The notes under the pieces: model-generated | What the model saw: only the letters and a program-made list of their open reading frames with translations | Database searches by the model: none | What the model was told of the DNA's origin: nothing | Part shown: positions 9,662-18,186 of the stretch, in pieces | Numbering within the stretch: the first letter of the stretch is position 1 | How the letters are laid out: each line of letters starts with the position of its first letter | Assembly (NCBI GenBank): GCA_019118885.1 | Contig: DWYB01000063.1 | Span: 1 to 64,000, forward strand | Origin: Candidatus Mediterraneibacter surreyensis | GTDB lineage: Bacteria > Bacillota > Clostridia > Lachnospirales > Lachnospiraceae | Length of the DNA: 64,000 nucleotides | Direction of reading: 5' to 3' | Program-made: the position numbers and the translations under genes

Positions 9662-10036
9662 TTGCCGGGGAGTTACAGCACACATTTTCCACGAACTGCG
9701 CCGCCTTATGTAAGAGAGGCGCCGGCCCATTTTAAGAGGAAAGGAAAACATTATCTTCTTACTTCAGGAACAACGGGATATTTTCCAAATCCTTCAGAGG
9801 CGGCATGTGCAGACAGATGGCTTCCACAGGCTATGGATAAAGAATACGAAGTGTATAGAGAGATGTTTGAATCGCTGTTTCGTGACGGCGGTAAAAGTTT
9901 TGATTTTTCCAGAATGGGAGAGCCTGTGGTTGAAAATACTTCGATTGCCGATTATATCTGGCTTCCGCTGCGTTTTGAAGACAACAGGGTCGTGATTGAA
10001 TGGAAAGATGAATGGAGTCTGGAAGACTATAGATAA
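9662..10036 (+). pseudogene. Remnant of a GH43-like glycoside hydrolase
   Basis: The 124 codons look like pieces of the C-terminal half of a family 43-type glycosidase. KGKHYLLTSGTTGYFPNPSE is joined directly to ADRWLP and then NTSIADYIWLPLRFED plus DEWSLEDY. In intact relatives these blocks are separated and preceded by a five-bladed catalytic propeller, absent here. There is no plausible start or ribosome site. It is best read as a decayed gene with both 5' loss and an internal deletion. Confidence 0.65.
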
Positions 10037-10070
10037 AAGATGTTTGTATAATATATGGAGTTTAGAGCAG

Positions 10071-10097
10071 AAAGCGGCCGTACAGAGGCCGCTTTTG
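10071..10097 (+). terminator. Hairpin terminator
   Basis: AAGCGGCC (10072-10079) and GGCCGCTT (10087-10094) form an 8-bp stem with a 7-nt loop followed by TT. An A-run on the other side would let it work weakly in both directions. It marks the end of the alsT/GH43 remnant unit. Confidence 0.65.
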
Positions 10098-10163
10098 CTG
10101 TCTGTAAATTGAATACATGATATATTCTCTTGGGGTGTGTTTCAATATGAAAACAAGAATATG

Positions 10164-10192
10164 TTGCATACAGAAACAATACATGCTATAAT
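10164..10192 (+). promoter_or_regulatory. Promoter of the XRE-AAA gene
   Basis: TTGCAT (10164-10169), a 17-nt spacer and TATAAT (10187-10192) lie 30 nt before the start codon. The short leader leaves room for autoregulation by the gene's own N-terminal HTH. Confidence 0.65.
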
Positions 10193-10222
10193 ACAGAAAA
10201 ATCACAGAAGGGCGGTGCGGAT

Positions 10223-12202
10223 ATGAAAACAAAGTTTCCAGAGTATCTCGCAATGTTTCGCAGTCAAAGAGGGTATACACAGGCCCAGATTGCAGAAAAA
10301 CTGAAGATCTCCCGATCCACCTATGCAAATTATGAGAGCGGCAACCGTTCCCCGGATCTTGAGATGCTGGAGCGGATCGGAGATGTGCTGAATTGTTCTC
10401 TGGACGAATTGTTCGGAAGATCTGGCAGCGGTTATGACGGTGCGTACAGCAACAGCAGTATGGCTGCTGCATCCGCAGGCGCAGTCTTCGAAGAAAAACA
10501 TCCATATCATGTGAATATGGAGCGGAAGAAAGAGGCAGTGCCCGGCAGAAGAAAGAGAAAGCTTGCGATCGGCGTGCAGGATTTTCGTTTTTTACGGGAA
10601 CGGAATGCTTATTATGTGGATAAAACTCAGATGGTGGCCGAATTTCTAGATTCATGGTATCAGGTTACACTGATCACGAGGCCGAGGCGTTTCGGCAAGA
10701 CGATGAATATGTCCATGCTGGCGGAGTTTCTCGACTGTACAAAAGATTCTGCTGAGATTTTTGCCGGGACAAAGATCAGCAGGAGTGAATGGATGCCGGA
10801 GATGAACCAGCATCCAGTCGTATTTCTCTCATTTCTGAATGTAAAGGCGGACAGCGCATCGATGATGGCAGCGCAGCTGGGCGGAGCGTTATGGGGCGAG
10901 TATGAACGTTACTCAGCAGTCATTAATAGCAGTGATCTTCCTGAATCGCAGAAAGATTCTTTTAATCATATTTATAATTCTTTACGGTCGCCGGATGATG
11001 ATGTGGAGAGCCGAAAGAGTATTTTTGATTCCATTGCTGTGTTGTGTCAGGTTTTGGAAAGGTATTATGGAAAGAAAGTCTATCTTCTGCTGGACGAATA
11101 TGACACTCCTTTCATTTCTGCCAATTCCGGCGGATATTACGACGAGGTCAGGGAGATGCTGGCCGGCATGATGCGGTCCGCGCTGAAGGGAAATCCGTCC
11201 ATAGAGAAAGCATTGCTCACAGGGATCCAGCGTGTGGCAAAGGAAAACATTTTTTCCGGACTGAATAATCTGGTTGTTTGTACAGTGAAGGATCCGGACT
11301 ATGAGGACTGCTTCGGATTTACGGAAGAAGAAGTCCGTGATCTGCTGGAATACTGCGGCGTACCGTTTACTGCGGAAGTGAAGGAAATGTATGACGGATA
11401 TCAGATCGGCATGACAGAGCTGTATAATCCATGGTCTATATCCTGTTATGCCGCGAGGCGGAAACCGGAGTCCTACTGGGTGAATACGGGCGAGAACAGT
11501 ATCATCAAAAATGCAATGGAACAGAGGGACGACTCATTTGTCCGGGACTATAATACTCTGATCGAGCGGGGAAAGGTGGAAGTACAGGCAGAACTGGCGA
11601 CAGCGTACTATGAAAAAGCGGATGACGCGTCTCTGTGGGGGCTTTTAATCAATGCAGGGATAGTGACGATACAGGAACAGACAGACGAAGATCATTTCCT
11701 TGTCCGTGTCCCGAATCAGGAAGTATGGAAGGCATTCCGGGAGCTGACGGCATTTTATCTGAGAGTAGAAGAAGGACACATCGGCGCAATGCTGTATGAT
11801 CTTGAGGCCGGGAAGATGGACAGATTCGTTGAGGATTATCAGGGGATTCTCATGAAACTGCCGTCATATCACGATCTTAAGAGTGAGAACAGCTATCATA
11901 TGATGATGCTCGGAATGTGCGCGTTTATGCAGAGACACTATGAAGTAAGCAGTAACAGGGAGAATGGAAGCGGCCGGGGAGATATCGTGCTCCGAGGTAG
12001 AAAACCGCAGTACCCCGGCATGATCCTGGAGTTCAAATATACAAAAGATGAATCACAGGATTTGGGAGAACTTGCATCAGATGCAGTCAGTCAGATCAAA
12101 GAGAAGAAATATGATGCTGGTATGGGCGGAACTGTTTATTTCATCGGACTTGCCCATTGCGGTAAGCATGCAGAAGTCAGATGGGAGAAAAAGCAGTCTT
12201 AA
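10223..12202 (+). CDS. XRE HTH - AAA-ATPase-like - PD-(D/E)XK nuclease-like fusion
   Basis: A 659-residue protein of three parts. Residues 5-65 form a Cro/C1-type HTH (TQAQIAEKLKISRSTYANYE). Residues about 112-340 match the AAA-ATPase-like family PF09820, with P-loop ITRPRRFGKT (151-160) and Walker B VYLLLDEYDT. The C-terminus matches the DUF1703 PD-(D/E)XK nuclease family, with GDIVL and the E-x-K in ILEFKYTK (about 585-607). ATPase-nuclease pairs of this kind are common in gut anaerobes and have no settled function; the HTH at the front is unusual. It stands alone with its own promoter. It could be a selfish or defence-type gene, but nothing shows activity. Confidence 0.82.
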   Translation: MKTKFPEYLAMFRSQRGYTQAQIAEKLKISRSTYANYESGNRSPDLEMLERIGDVLNCSLDELFGRSGSGYDGAYSNSSMAAASAGAVFEEKHPYHVNMERKKEAVPGRRKRKLAIGVQDFRFLRERNAYYVDKTQMVAEFLDSWYQVTLITRPRRFGKTMNMSMLAEFLDCTKDSAEIFAGTKISRSEWMPEMNQHPVVFLSFLNVKADSASMMAAQLGGALWGEYERYSAVINSSDLPESQKDSFNHIYNSLRSPDDDVESRKSIFDSIAVLCQVLERYYGKKVYLLLDEYDTPFISANSGGYYDEVREMLAGMMRSALKGNPSIEKALLTGIQRVAKENIFSGLNNLVVCTVKDPDYEDCFGFTEEEVRDLLEYCGVPFTAEVKEMYDGYQIGMTELYNPWSISCYAARRKPESYWVNTGENSIIKNAMEQRDDSFVRDYNTLIERGKVEVQAELATAYYEKADDASLWGLLINAGIVTIQEQTDEDHFLVRVPNQEVWKAFRELTAFYLRVEEGHIGAMLYDLEAGKMDRFVEDYQGILMKLPSYHDLKSENSYHMMMLGMCAFMQRHYEVSSNRENGSGRGDIVLRGRKPQYPGMILEFKYTKDESQDLGELASDAVSQIKEKKYDAGMGGTVYFIGLAHCGKHAEVRWEKKQS

Positions 12203-12243
12203 AATATTGTTGTTTATGATTAAAAAAGATCAAGAAAACGTGA

Positions 12244-12272
12244 TTGACATAGTTAAAAATACACACTATAAT
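12244..12272 (+). promoter_or_regulatory. Consensus promoter of the ilvBN leader
   Basis: Exact TTGACA (12244-12249), 17-nt spacer and exact TATAAT (12267-12272). Transcription should start near 12279, about 20 nt before the T-box stem I. This is the strongest promoter in the window by eye. Confidence 0.85.
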
Positions 12273-12299
12273 GTATTTAAATTTTTAACTATCAGAAAT

Positions 12300-12623
12300 G
12301 CAGTGACAGGGAGGAGTACATAATCTTCGGATGCGCAGAGAGAAGATGGACGGTGTAAATCTTCGTGAAGGGATTATGGAAGTAGCCTTCGAGCAGTGGA
12401 CTGAACGTACTTATTATACGGCAGCGGAACATTGATTCATCAGCGTCGATACAGGCGGGCTGACGTGAGATAGTATAAGTAGGCTTCAACGTTTTCCCAC
12501 GTTACAGGGAAGCGGTATCGGATGAGAGGAATGATCAGGAGAGAGCTGGTCAGGTTGATTCCCGTACCGGCAGAGTGCAGAGATTTTCTCTGAATTCAGG
12601 TGGTAACACGGATGAAGGATTCG
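12300..12623 (+). promoter_or_regulatory. T-box leader controlling ilvBN
   Basis: tRNA-sensing leader in the 500-nt gap before ilvB. Stem I shows GGAGG (12310-12314), the AGTA loop-E half (12315-12318), CATAAT (12319-12324) pairing with ATTATG (12373-12378), GAA (12379-12381), and CCTTC (12386-12390) closing the stem. An AGAGA loop element lies near 12338. With this pairing the specifier position holds GTA (12382-12384), a valine codon; a shifted pairing could place CTT (Leu). The T-box sequence AGGTGGTAACACGGA is at 12598-12612. Uncharged tRNA should favour the antiterminator and allow ilvBN expression. Confidence 0.87.
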
Positions 12624-12655
12624 CCCTGAGCATATGATGCTCAGGGATTTTTTTT
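12624..12655 (+). terminator. Regulated terminator of the T-box
   Basis: CCCTGAGCA (12624-12632) and TGCTCAGGG (12638-12646) form a perfect 9-bp stem with a 5-nt loop, followed by a long T-run. It directly follows the T-box sequence and is the conditional stop of the leader. Confidence 0.9.
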
Positions 12656-12703
12656 GTTTGTAACGACTGAGAGTCCGGAGCATCCGTTTTGCAAAGAGGA
12701 GGT

Positions 12704-14428
12704 ATGAAATTGAGACAGATTACAGGCAACAAGTTACTGGTAAGAGCATTAAAGGAAGAAGGAGTGGATACAATCTTCGGATATCCGGGTGCGTGTACCA
12801 TTGATATCAGCGACGAGCTGTACAAACAGGATGACATAAAAGTTATCCTTCCCCGCCATGAGCAGGCGCTCGTTCACGAGGCAGATGCTTATGCAAGGAC
12901 AACTGGAAAAGTAGGCGTGTGTCTGGTGACAAGCGGACCGGGGGCTACAAATCTTGTAACAGGACTTGCAACGGCAAATTATGACAGTGTTCCTCTTGTC
13001 TGCTTTACAGGGCAGGTAGCAAGACACCTGATCGGAAATGACGCATTCCAGGAAGTGGATATTGTAGGTATCACCCGCAGCATTACAAAATACGGCGTGA
13101 CAGTGAGAAACCGTGAAGATCTCGGCCGTATTATCAAAGAGGCGTTTTATATCGCGCGGACAGGACGTCCGGGACCGGTGCTTATCGACCTTCCGAAAGA
13201 TGTGATGTGTGAACTTGGCAGCGCGGACTATCCGGACTCTGTTAATATCCGCGGTTATAAACCGAATACAAGCGTGCATATGGGACAGTTGAAACGTGCC
13301 CTCAAAATGCTTAAAAAGGCGAAAAGGCCTCTTTTCCTTGCGGGCGGCGGTGTAAATATTGCCCGGGCAAATAAGATATTTACGGAAGTTGTAAATAAGA
13401 CGAACGTGCCGGTGGTAACGACGATCATGGGAAGGGGTGCGGTACCGACCAGTCATCCGCTGTATATCGGCAATCTCGGAATGCACGGCCAGTATGCGGC
13501 GAATATGGCGGTCAGTGAGTGTGATCTTCTTTTCTCTATCGGAACAAGATTCAATGACAGAATCACAGGCAAACTCCATGCATTTGCCCCGAAGGCTCAG
13601 ATTGTCCATATTGATATCGATACGGCGTCTATTTCCAGAAATATCCATGTTCATGTGCCGATTGTAGCAGATGCCCTTGAGGCTGTGACAAAGATGAACG
13701 AATACGTGGAAAAATGTGAGACGGAAGAGTGGCTGGAACAGATCCGATCATGGAAAGAAGAACATCCGCTGACAATGAAAGACCGGGGAAATATGAGCCC
13801 GATGGATATTATTCAGGAGATGAACAGGCAGTTTGATGACGCTATCATCACAACTGACGTAGGGCAGCATCAGATGTTTGTCACCCAGTATGCAGAGATC
13901 AATGAGAAGAAACAGCTTGTCACATCCGGCGGACTGGGAACTATGGGATATGGTTTCCCTGCGGCGATCGGCGCGAAGATCGGAAATCCCGATAAGACTG
14001 TCATTGCTATTTCCGGAGACGGAGGCATGCAGATGAATATTCAGGAGTTTGCCACGGCAGTACTGGAAGAACTTCCGCTTATCCTCTGCGTATTCAATAA
14101 CGAGTATCTTGGTATGGTGCGCCAGTGGCAGAAGCTTTTCTACGGCAAGCGTTACGGCATGACAAACCTGCGTTCCGGAGCCCTGTACCGCAGGACAAAC
14201 GGGGAGGAGATGCCGGAATACACACCGGATTTTGTAAAACTGGCAGAGAGCTACGGCGCGAAAGGAATCCGCGTTATGAAGAAAGAGGATATTGCAGCCG
14301 CATTTGAAGAGGCAAAGAAAAATACAAAGACACCGACACTGATCGAATTCATCATTGATCCGGAAGAAATGGTCTACCCGATGATCCAGCCGGGCGGAAC
14401 TCTGGAAGAGATGATCATGGATTGCTAG
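12704..14428 (+). CDS. ilvB: Acetolactate synthase, large (catalytic) subunit
   Basis: Thiamin-diphosphate enzyme making acetolactate or acetohydroxybutyrate, the first common step to valine, leucine and isoleucine. The 574 residues show FGYPGA and the catalytic-glutamate region PRHEQALVHEADAYA. The C-terminal TPP motif starts at GDGGMQMN and ends in NNEYLGM. ATG 12704 follows AGAGGAGG; a TTG 15 nt earlier lies before that site and is rejected. It is transcribed with ilvN under the T-box. Confidence 0.94.
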   Translation: MKLRQITGNKLLVRALKEEGVDTIFGYPGACTIDISDELYKQDDIKVILPRHEQALVHEADAYARTTGKVGVCLVTSGPGATNLVTGLATANYDSVPLVCFTGQVARHLIGNDAFQEVDIVGITRSITKYGVTVRNREDLGRIIKEAFYIARTGRPGPVLIDLPKDVMCELGSADYPDSVNIRGYKPNTSVHMGQLKRALKMLKKAKRPLFLAGGGVNIARANKIFTEVVNKTNVPVVTTIMGRGAVPTSHPLYIGNLGMHGQYAANMAVSECDLLFSIGTRFNDRITGKLHAFAPKAQIVHIDIDTASISRNIHVHVPIVADALEAVTKMNEYVEKCETEEWLEQIRSWKEEHPLTMKDRGNMSPMDIIQEMNRQFDDAIITTDVGQHQMFVTQYAEINEKKQLVTSGGLGTMGYGFPAAIGAKIGNPDKTVIAISGDGGMQMNIQEFATAVLEELPLILCVFNNEYLGMVRQWQKLFYGKRYGMTNLRSGALYRRTNGEEMPEYTPDFVKLAESYGAKGIRVMKKEDIAAAFEEAKKNTKTPTLIEFIIDPEEMVYPMIQPGGTLEEMIMDC

Positions 14429-14440
14429 AGGAAGGAGTGC

Positions 14441-14956
14441 ATGAGAATGGATAACACAATGAAAAAAAGATGGATTTCCCTTTATGTTGAGAATCAGGTG
14501 GGCGTGCTCTCCAAGATTTCCGGACTTTTCTCCGGAAAATCCTACAATCTGGACAGTCTTACCGTAGGAACGACGGAAGATCCTACCGTATCAAGAATGA
14601 CAATTGCTACAGTCAGCGATGACGAGACATTTGAGCAGATCAAAAAACAGCTAAACCGCATGATAGAAGTGATCAAGGTAATTGATTTTACCGATATCTT
14701 TGTCAGGATGAAAGAGATCCTGTATGTGAAAGTGTTTAAATGCTCCCCTGCAGATAAAGTGGAAGTATTTCAGATTGCGGAAACTTTTAAGGCGAAAGTG
14801 ATTGATTACGGCAGGGACAGTGTGCTCGTGGAATTCGTCCAGACAGCGACTAAGAACGATGCGGTGGTCAAATTAATGAAAGAAGAATTTAAGAGCATAG
14901 AGGTCGTCAGGGGCGGAAGCGTGGGAATCGAGTCTATCAGCATGATGGAGCGATAG
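14441..14956 (+). CDS. ilvN: Acetolactate synthase, small (regulatory) subunit
   Basis: The 171-residue regulatory partner of IlvB. The N-terminal ACT domain starts at WISLYVENQVGVLSKISGLF and contains the glycine-rich turn expected for valine binding. The C-terminal ALS-SS-C domain ends in VVRGGSVGIESI. GGAAGGAG precedes the start, 12 nt after the ilvB stop. Confidence 0.93.
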   Translation: MRMDNTMKKRWISLYVENQVGVLSKISGLFSGKSYNLDSLTVGTTEDPTVSRMTIATVSDDETFEQIKKQLNRMIEVIKVIDFTDIFVRMKEILYVKVFKCSPADKVEVFQIAETFKAKVIDYGRDSVLVEFVQTATKNDAVVKLMKEEFKSIEVVRGGSVGIESISMMER

Positions 14957-14961
14957 ATTAA

Positions 14962-15117
14962 GAGCGCCATTCGCAAAGCCGCACTGCGTGCTGACTGCGG
15001 CTTCCGCCGCTTCTTTGCCCGTTGGCACTGGGGCCGTCCGTAATCAGTTCAGGAGCGCTATTCGCAAAGCCGCACTGCGTGCTAATTGCGGCTTCCGCCG
15101 CTTCTTTGCTCATTGGC
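14962..15117 (+). repeat. Two direct copies of a 65-bp GC-rich element
   Basis: Copies at 14962-15026 and 15053-15117 have equal length and differ at five positions, all transitions. Each is itself partly self-complementary, opening with GCAAAG and closing with CTTTGC. The first part, GCGCCATTCGCAAAGC, recurs near 30030 inside the ridA-ygeW gap. This fills most of the ilvN-ilvE gap; nothing coding is seen in it. Confidence 0.85.
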
Positions 15118-15123
15118 GGGCGC

Positions 15124-15203
15124 TCAGCCAATTCATATATACATCTGCGGAAGTATGCGAGCATCCTTCCGGCAGCTGTACATATGAATTGCTGAACTGT
15201 TAC
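15124..15203. repeat. Dispersed palindrome, copy A
   Basis: A long near-perfect hairpin. The left arm starts TCAGCCAATTCATAT and the right arm ends ATATGAATTGCTGA, with an inner stem CTGCGGAAGTATGC / GCATCCTTCCGGCAG around the centre ATGCGAGCAT. It ends in CTGAACTGTTAC. Both the centre and the end are shared with copy E at 44540-44627, far away and with different arm sequence. Confidence 0.75.
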
Positions 15204-15223
15204 TCAAAAAACCGAGCGCACTC

Positions 15224-15252
15224 TTGATTTTTGTTAATCGCAGTATTATAAT
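15224..15252 (+). promoter_or_regulatory. Promoter of ilvE
   Basis: TTGATT (15224-15229), 17-nt spacer, TATAAT (15247-15252), 49 nt before the ilvE start. It shows that ilvE has its own promoter apart from T-box-controlled ilvBN. Confidence 0.75.
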
Positions 15253-15301
15253 GGTCACCGTAGAGTAATGAAAGACTTTTCCAAGCAGAGGAGGAAATAC
15301 A

Positions 15302-16327
15302 ATGGAGAAGAAAAATCTTGACTGGGAAAATATGGGATTCAGCTACATACAGACTGACAAGCGGTATGTGTCAAACTATAAAGATGGCAAATGGGATGAC
15401 GGTGCTCTGATCGATGATGCAAACATCGTGATGAATGAATGTGCAGGAGTACTTCAGTATTCGCAGTCTGTTTTTGAGGGACTGAAAGCATATACAACAG
15501 AGGACGGACATATCGTTACATTCCGTCCGGATCTGAACGCTTCCCGTATGGTAGATTCTGCAAAGCGCCTTGAGATGCCGCCGTTTCCGGAGGATCGTTT
15601 CGTAGACGCCGTAGCGCAGGTTGTTAAGGCAAACGCAGCATATGTTCCGCCGTACGGCTCAGGAGCTACACTGTATATCAGACCGTATATGTTCGGCAGC
15701 AATCCGGTTATCGGTGTGAAACCTGCTGATGAGTACCAGTTCAGGATTTTTGCGACTCCTGTAGGTCCGTACTTCAAGGGCGGCGCAAAGCCGATCACGA
15801 TCTGTGTGTCAGACTTTGACCGCGCGGCGCCGCACGGAACAGGACACATCAAAGCGGGACTTAACTACGCGATGAGCCTTCATGCAATCGTAACAGCTCA
15901 TGCAAACGGATTTGATGAGAATATGTATCTGGATTCCGCTACAAGAACAAAAGTAGAGGAGACAGGCGGAGCAAACTTTATCTTTGTTACAAAGGACAAT
16001 AAAGTTGTTACACCTCACTCAAGTACGATCCTTCCGTCCATCACAAGAAGATCTATCATGTATGTGGCAGAGCACTATCTCGGTCTGGAAGTTGAGGAGA
16101 GAGACGTATACTTTGACGAAGTAAAAGACTTCGCAGAGTGCGGCCTGTGCGGTACGGCTGCGGTAATCTCACCGGTAGGAAAAGTTGTCAACCACGGAGA
16201 AGAGATCTGCTTCCCGAGCGGAATGGAGAAGATGGGACCGGTTACCCAGAAACTGTACGATACACTGACCGGTATCCAGATGGGACACATCGAGGCTCCG
16301 GAAGGATGGATCAAAGTCATCGAGTAG
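15302..16327 (+). CDS. ilvE: Branched-chain amino acid aminotransferase
   Basis: PLP enzyme for the last step of leucine, isoleucine and valine synthesis and the first of their breakdown. The 341 residues match the longer class-IV subgroup. Landmarks are QSVFEGLKAYTTEDG, LYIRPYMFG, the PLP lysine in GHIKAGLNYA, and VEETGGANFIFV near the middle. GAGGAGG precedes the ATG. It follows ilvBN but is separated by 345 bases of repeats and its own promoter. Confidence 0.95.
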   Translation: MEKKNLDWENMGFSYIQTDKRYVSNYKDGKWDDGALIDDANIVMNECAGVLQYSQSVFEGLKAYTTEDGHIVTFRPDLNASRMVDSAKRLEMPPFPEDRFVDAVAQVVKANAAYVPPYGSGATLYIRPYMFGSNPVIGVKPADEYQFRIFATPVGPYFKGGAKPITICVSDFDRAAPHGTGHIKAGLNYAMSLHAIVTAHANGFDENMYLDSATRTKVEETGGANFIFVTKDNKVVTPHSSTILPSITRRSIMYVAEHYLGLEVEERDVYFDEVKDFAECGLCGTAAVISPVGKVVNHGEEICFPSGMEKMGPVTQKLYDTLTGIQMGHIEAPEGWIKVIE

Positions 16328-16360
16328 TGATTCTAATAATATTTATAAATAATGTTATAA

Positions 16361-16405
16361 TTAAAAAGCTGCAACATTCCTGTAAAGAGTGTCGCAGCTT
16401 TTTAA
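16361..16405. terminator. Bidirectional terminator between ilvE and mgtE
   Basis: AAAAAGCTGC (16363-16372) pairs with GCAGCTTTTT (16394-16403), with extra ACA/TGT pairing inside. T-runs on both strands suit the two convergent genes. Confidence 0.88.
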
Positions 16406-16422
16406 TGTATTATTTATTGTTT

Positions 16423-17754
16423 TCATAGATTAAACAGCTTTGTAGCTATGTTAAAATAGATCAATATTGAGAAGATATCAACAAGTGTTGTGATAAGCGG
16501 TGATGCCATGATCGCCGGATCAAGATTTACTTTGCTTGCCAGCAGAGGCAGCATACAGCCAATCAGTTTTGCCATGATAACAGTTCCGACCAGCGAAAGT
16601 GCGATGACCAAAGCCAGGTTAAAGTCATCATACTGGATCATAATACGGATTCCGTTGGTCACGGCAAGTACCGATCCCACAATCAGAGAAATACGGAATT
16701 CCTTGAAGATCACGCGGAAAATATCTTTAAAGCGGATCTGTGACAATGCAATTCCGCGGATGATCAATGTGGAACTCTGGGAGCCGCAGTTCCCGCCGGT
16801 GTCCATCAGCATCGGGATAAATGATACAAGGAGCGGGATTGCTGCGAATGCATTTTCGTATTTTGTGATGATCGTTCCCGTAATGATTGATGTGAACATC
16901 AGGATCAAAAGCCATGGAATACGATTCTTTGCATGGGTAAATACCGACGTCTCAAAATAGGTTTTTTCGCTGGGATTGATAGCTGCCATCTTTGTGATAT
17001 CTTCAGTTGCTTCCTCTACCATAACATCCATGGCGTCGTCGAATGTGACGATTCCTACCATCAGCCCGTCCGTATCCAAAACAGGGATAGCGAGAAAATC
17101 GTATTTTGTAAAAAGCTTTGCCACTTCTTCTTTATCTGTATGTGTTTTTACAGAGATGATCTCCGTCTCCATCAGGTCTTTGATGAGTACATCATCGTCC
17201 GTTGTCATCAGGTCTTTGGCGCTGACAATACCGATCAGCCTGCGCCGCTCTGTTACATAGCAGGTATAGATCGTTTCTTTGTGTATTCCGGTTTCCTTGA
17301 TATGCGCCATTGCCTGTGCGACCGTCATATTTTTTCGTATATCCACATATTCAGTTGTCATGATGCTCCCGGCACTGTCTTCGGGGTAGTTCAGGAGCTG
17401 ATTGATCAGAGCTCTGTCCGAAGTGCTGACTGTATCAAGGATCCGGTTGACCAGATTAGCAGGAAGCTCTTCGAGCATATCTACTGTATCATCCATGTAC
17501 AGATCATCCAGAAGTTCTTTCAGCTCTTTTTCGGAAAACATTTCCACCAGATAAGACTGCATGGAGCCGTCCATATTTGCGAATACTTCCGCTGCTTTAT
17601 CTTTTGGTATCAGACGAAAAGCCAGTGCGAGCTCTTTATCGTCAAGCTCCGAGAGCAGTGAGGCTATGTCCACTTCGTTCATTACATCCAAAATACTCCT
17701 CACAGCTTTGTACTGACGCTGCTGGAGAAGTTTTACAAAAATATCTTTGTTCAT
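16423..17754 (-). CDS. mgtE: Magnesium transporter MgtE
   Basis: Mg(II) channel of 443 residues. Residues about 1-125 form the helical N domain with repeated ELDDKELALAFRL-like turns. A pair of CBS domains follows (about 130-250), and then five membrane segments containing PMLMDTGGNCGSQSSTL, the MgtE pore region. The cytoplasmic domains close the channel when Mg is plentiful. The start has AAAGAGAGG upstream. An M-box lies in its leader. Confidence 0.95.
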   Translation of the reverse strand: MNKDIFVKLLQQRQYKAVRSILDVMNEVDIASLLSELDDKELALAFRLIPKDKAAEVFANMDGSMQSYLVEMFSEKELKELLDDLYMDDTVDMLEELPANLVNRILDTVSTSDRALINQLLNYPEDSAGSIMTTEYVDIRKNMTVAQAMAHIKETGIHKETIYTCYVTERRRLIGIVSAKDLMTTDDDVLIKDLMETEIISVKTHTDKEEVAKLFTKYDFLAIPVLDTDGLMVGIVTFDDAMDVMVEEATEDITKMAAINPSEKTYFETSVFTHAKNRIPWLLILMFTSIITGTIITKYENAFAAIPLLVSFIPMLMDTGGNCGSQSSTLIIRGIALSQIRFKDIFRVIFKEFRISLIVGSVLAVTNGIRIMIQYDDFNLALVIALSLVGTVIMAKLIGCMLPLLASKVNLDPAIMASPLITTLVDIFSILIYFNIATKLFNL

Positions 17755-17824
17755 GATAAATACCTCTCTTTATGTTGTTTTTAGTCATTAAGCTGCATAT
17801 ATGGCAACTGGCACCAGAGTCCAT
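17642..17824 (-). other. Possible leader ORF overlapping the mgtE start
   Basis: On the minus strand an ATG at 17824 follows AAAGGAGGTGAGG, a stronger ribosome site than that of mgtE. It opens a 60-codon frame that runs out of frame into mgtE. Residues 1-23 lie before the mgtE ATG. The product resembles nothing I know. It may be a translated leader that tunes mgtE, or the strong site may simply be unused. Confidence 0.3.
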
Positions 17825-17907
17825 AACCTCACCTCCTTTGGCTGCAGTTCACACTGTATTCGGGTGATGATAAAGTGTGAACAAAAATTACAAACAAAAA
17901 TTACAAC

Positions 17908-17945
17908 AGAAAACTCCGCCACTGCCTGAACAATGACGGAGTCAT
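17908..17945 (-). terminator. Terminator in the mgtE leader (M-box expression platform)
   Basis: Read on the minus strand, ACTCCGTCATTG pairs with CAGTGGCGGAGT (12 bp with two G-U pairs), followed by TTTTC. It lies between the M-box and mgtE and is the likely Mg-dependent stop. Confidence 0.75.
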
Positions 17946-18135
17946 AAACAATCCACAAAAAATAAACATGACCGGGATGCATCGTTCAAGCTTTAGTATC
18001 ACAGGGCATATCAATTGCATTAGGCTGCACCTTCACGACACAGCCTGCTGACCATCTTATCGTGTCTCCACGATCTCGCGGCAGCAATCTTCGGGATTAT
18101 CCTTATCCCTGTGGTAACCTCACCTACCGAATGAT
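17946..18135 (-). promoter_or_regulatory. M-box (ykoK) magnesium riboswitch
   Basis: The minus-strand leader starts CGGTAGGTGAGGTTACC and later shows GCTGCC and GGTCAGCAGG, the conserved pieces of the M-box in the right order. It sits directly before a terminator and mgtE. In the known class, Mg binding folds the aptamer so that the terminator forms. Boundaries are approximate; a covariance-model search would fix them. Together with the terminator and promoter it accounts for most of the 543-base gap before mgtE. Confidence 0.8.
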
Positions 18136-18157
18136 GTATTCTGTTTTGTACGTGTAA

Positions 18158-18186
18158 ATTGTAAAACAATGACTGCGGGCTGTCAA
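18158..18186 (-). promoter_or_regulatory. Promoter of the mgtE leader
   Basis: On the minus strand, exact TTGACA (18186-18181), a 17-nt spacer and TACAAT (18163-18158) precede the M-box by about 25 nt. The remaining 18187-18297 holds only the AT-rich upstream region of the DUF554 gene. Confidence 0.8.

Noticed and set aside
10223..12202. Prophage or integrative element around the HTH-AAA gene
   Set aside because: No integrase, attachment repeats or phage genes nearby; flanked by ordinary metabolic genes.
12689..12703. TTG start for ilvB
   Set aside because: It lies upstream of the AGAGGAGG site; ATG 12704 fits the family's N-terminus.
14962..15117. CRISPR array
   Set aside because: Only two copies with a 26-base gap, unit too long and no cas genes.
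15124..15203. Copy A hairpin as the ilvN terminator
   Set aside because: The hairpin is far too long and is followed by TACTCAAAAA, not a T-run; it belongs to the dispersed repeat family.
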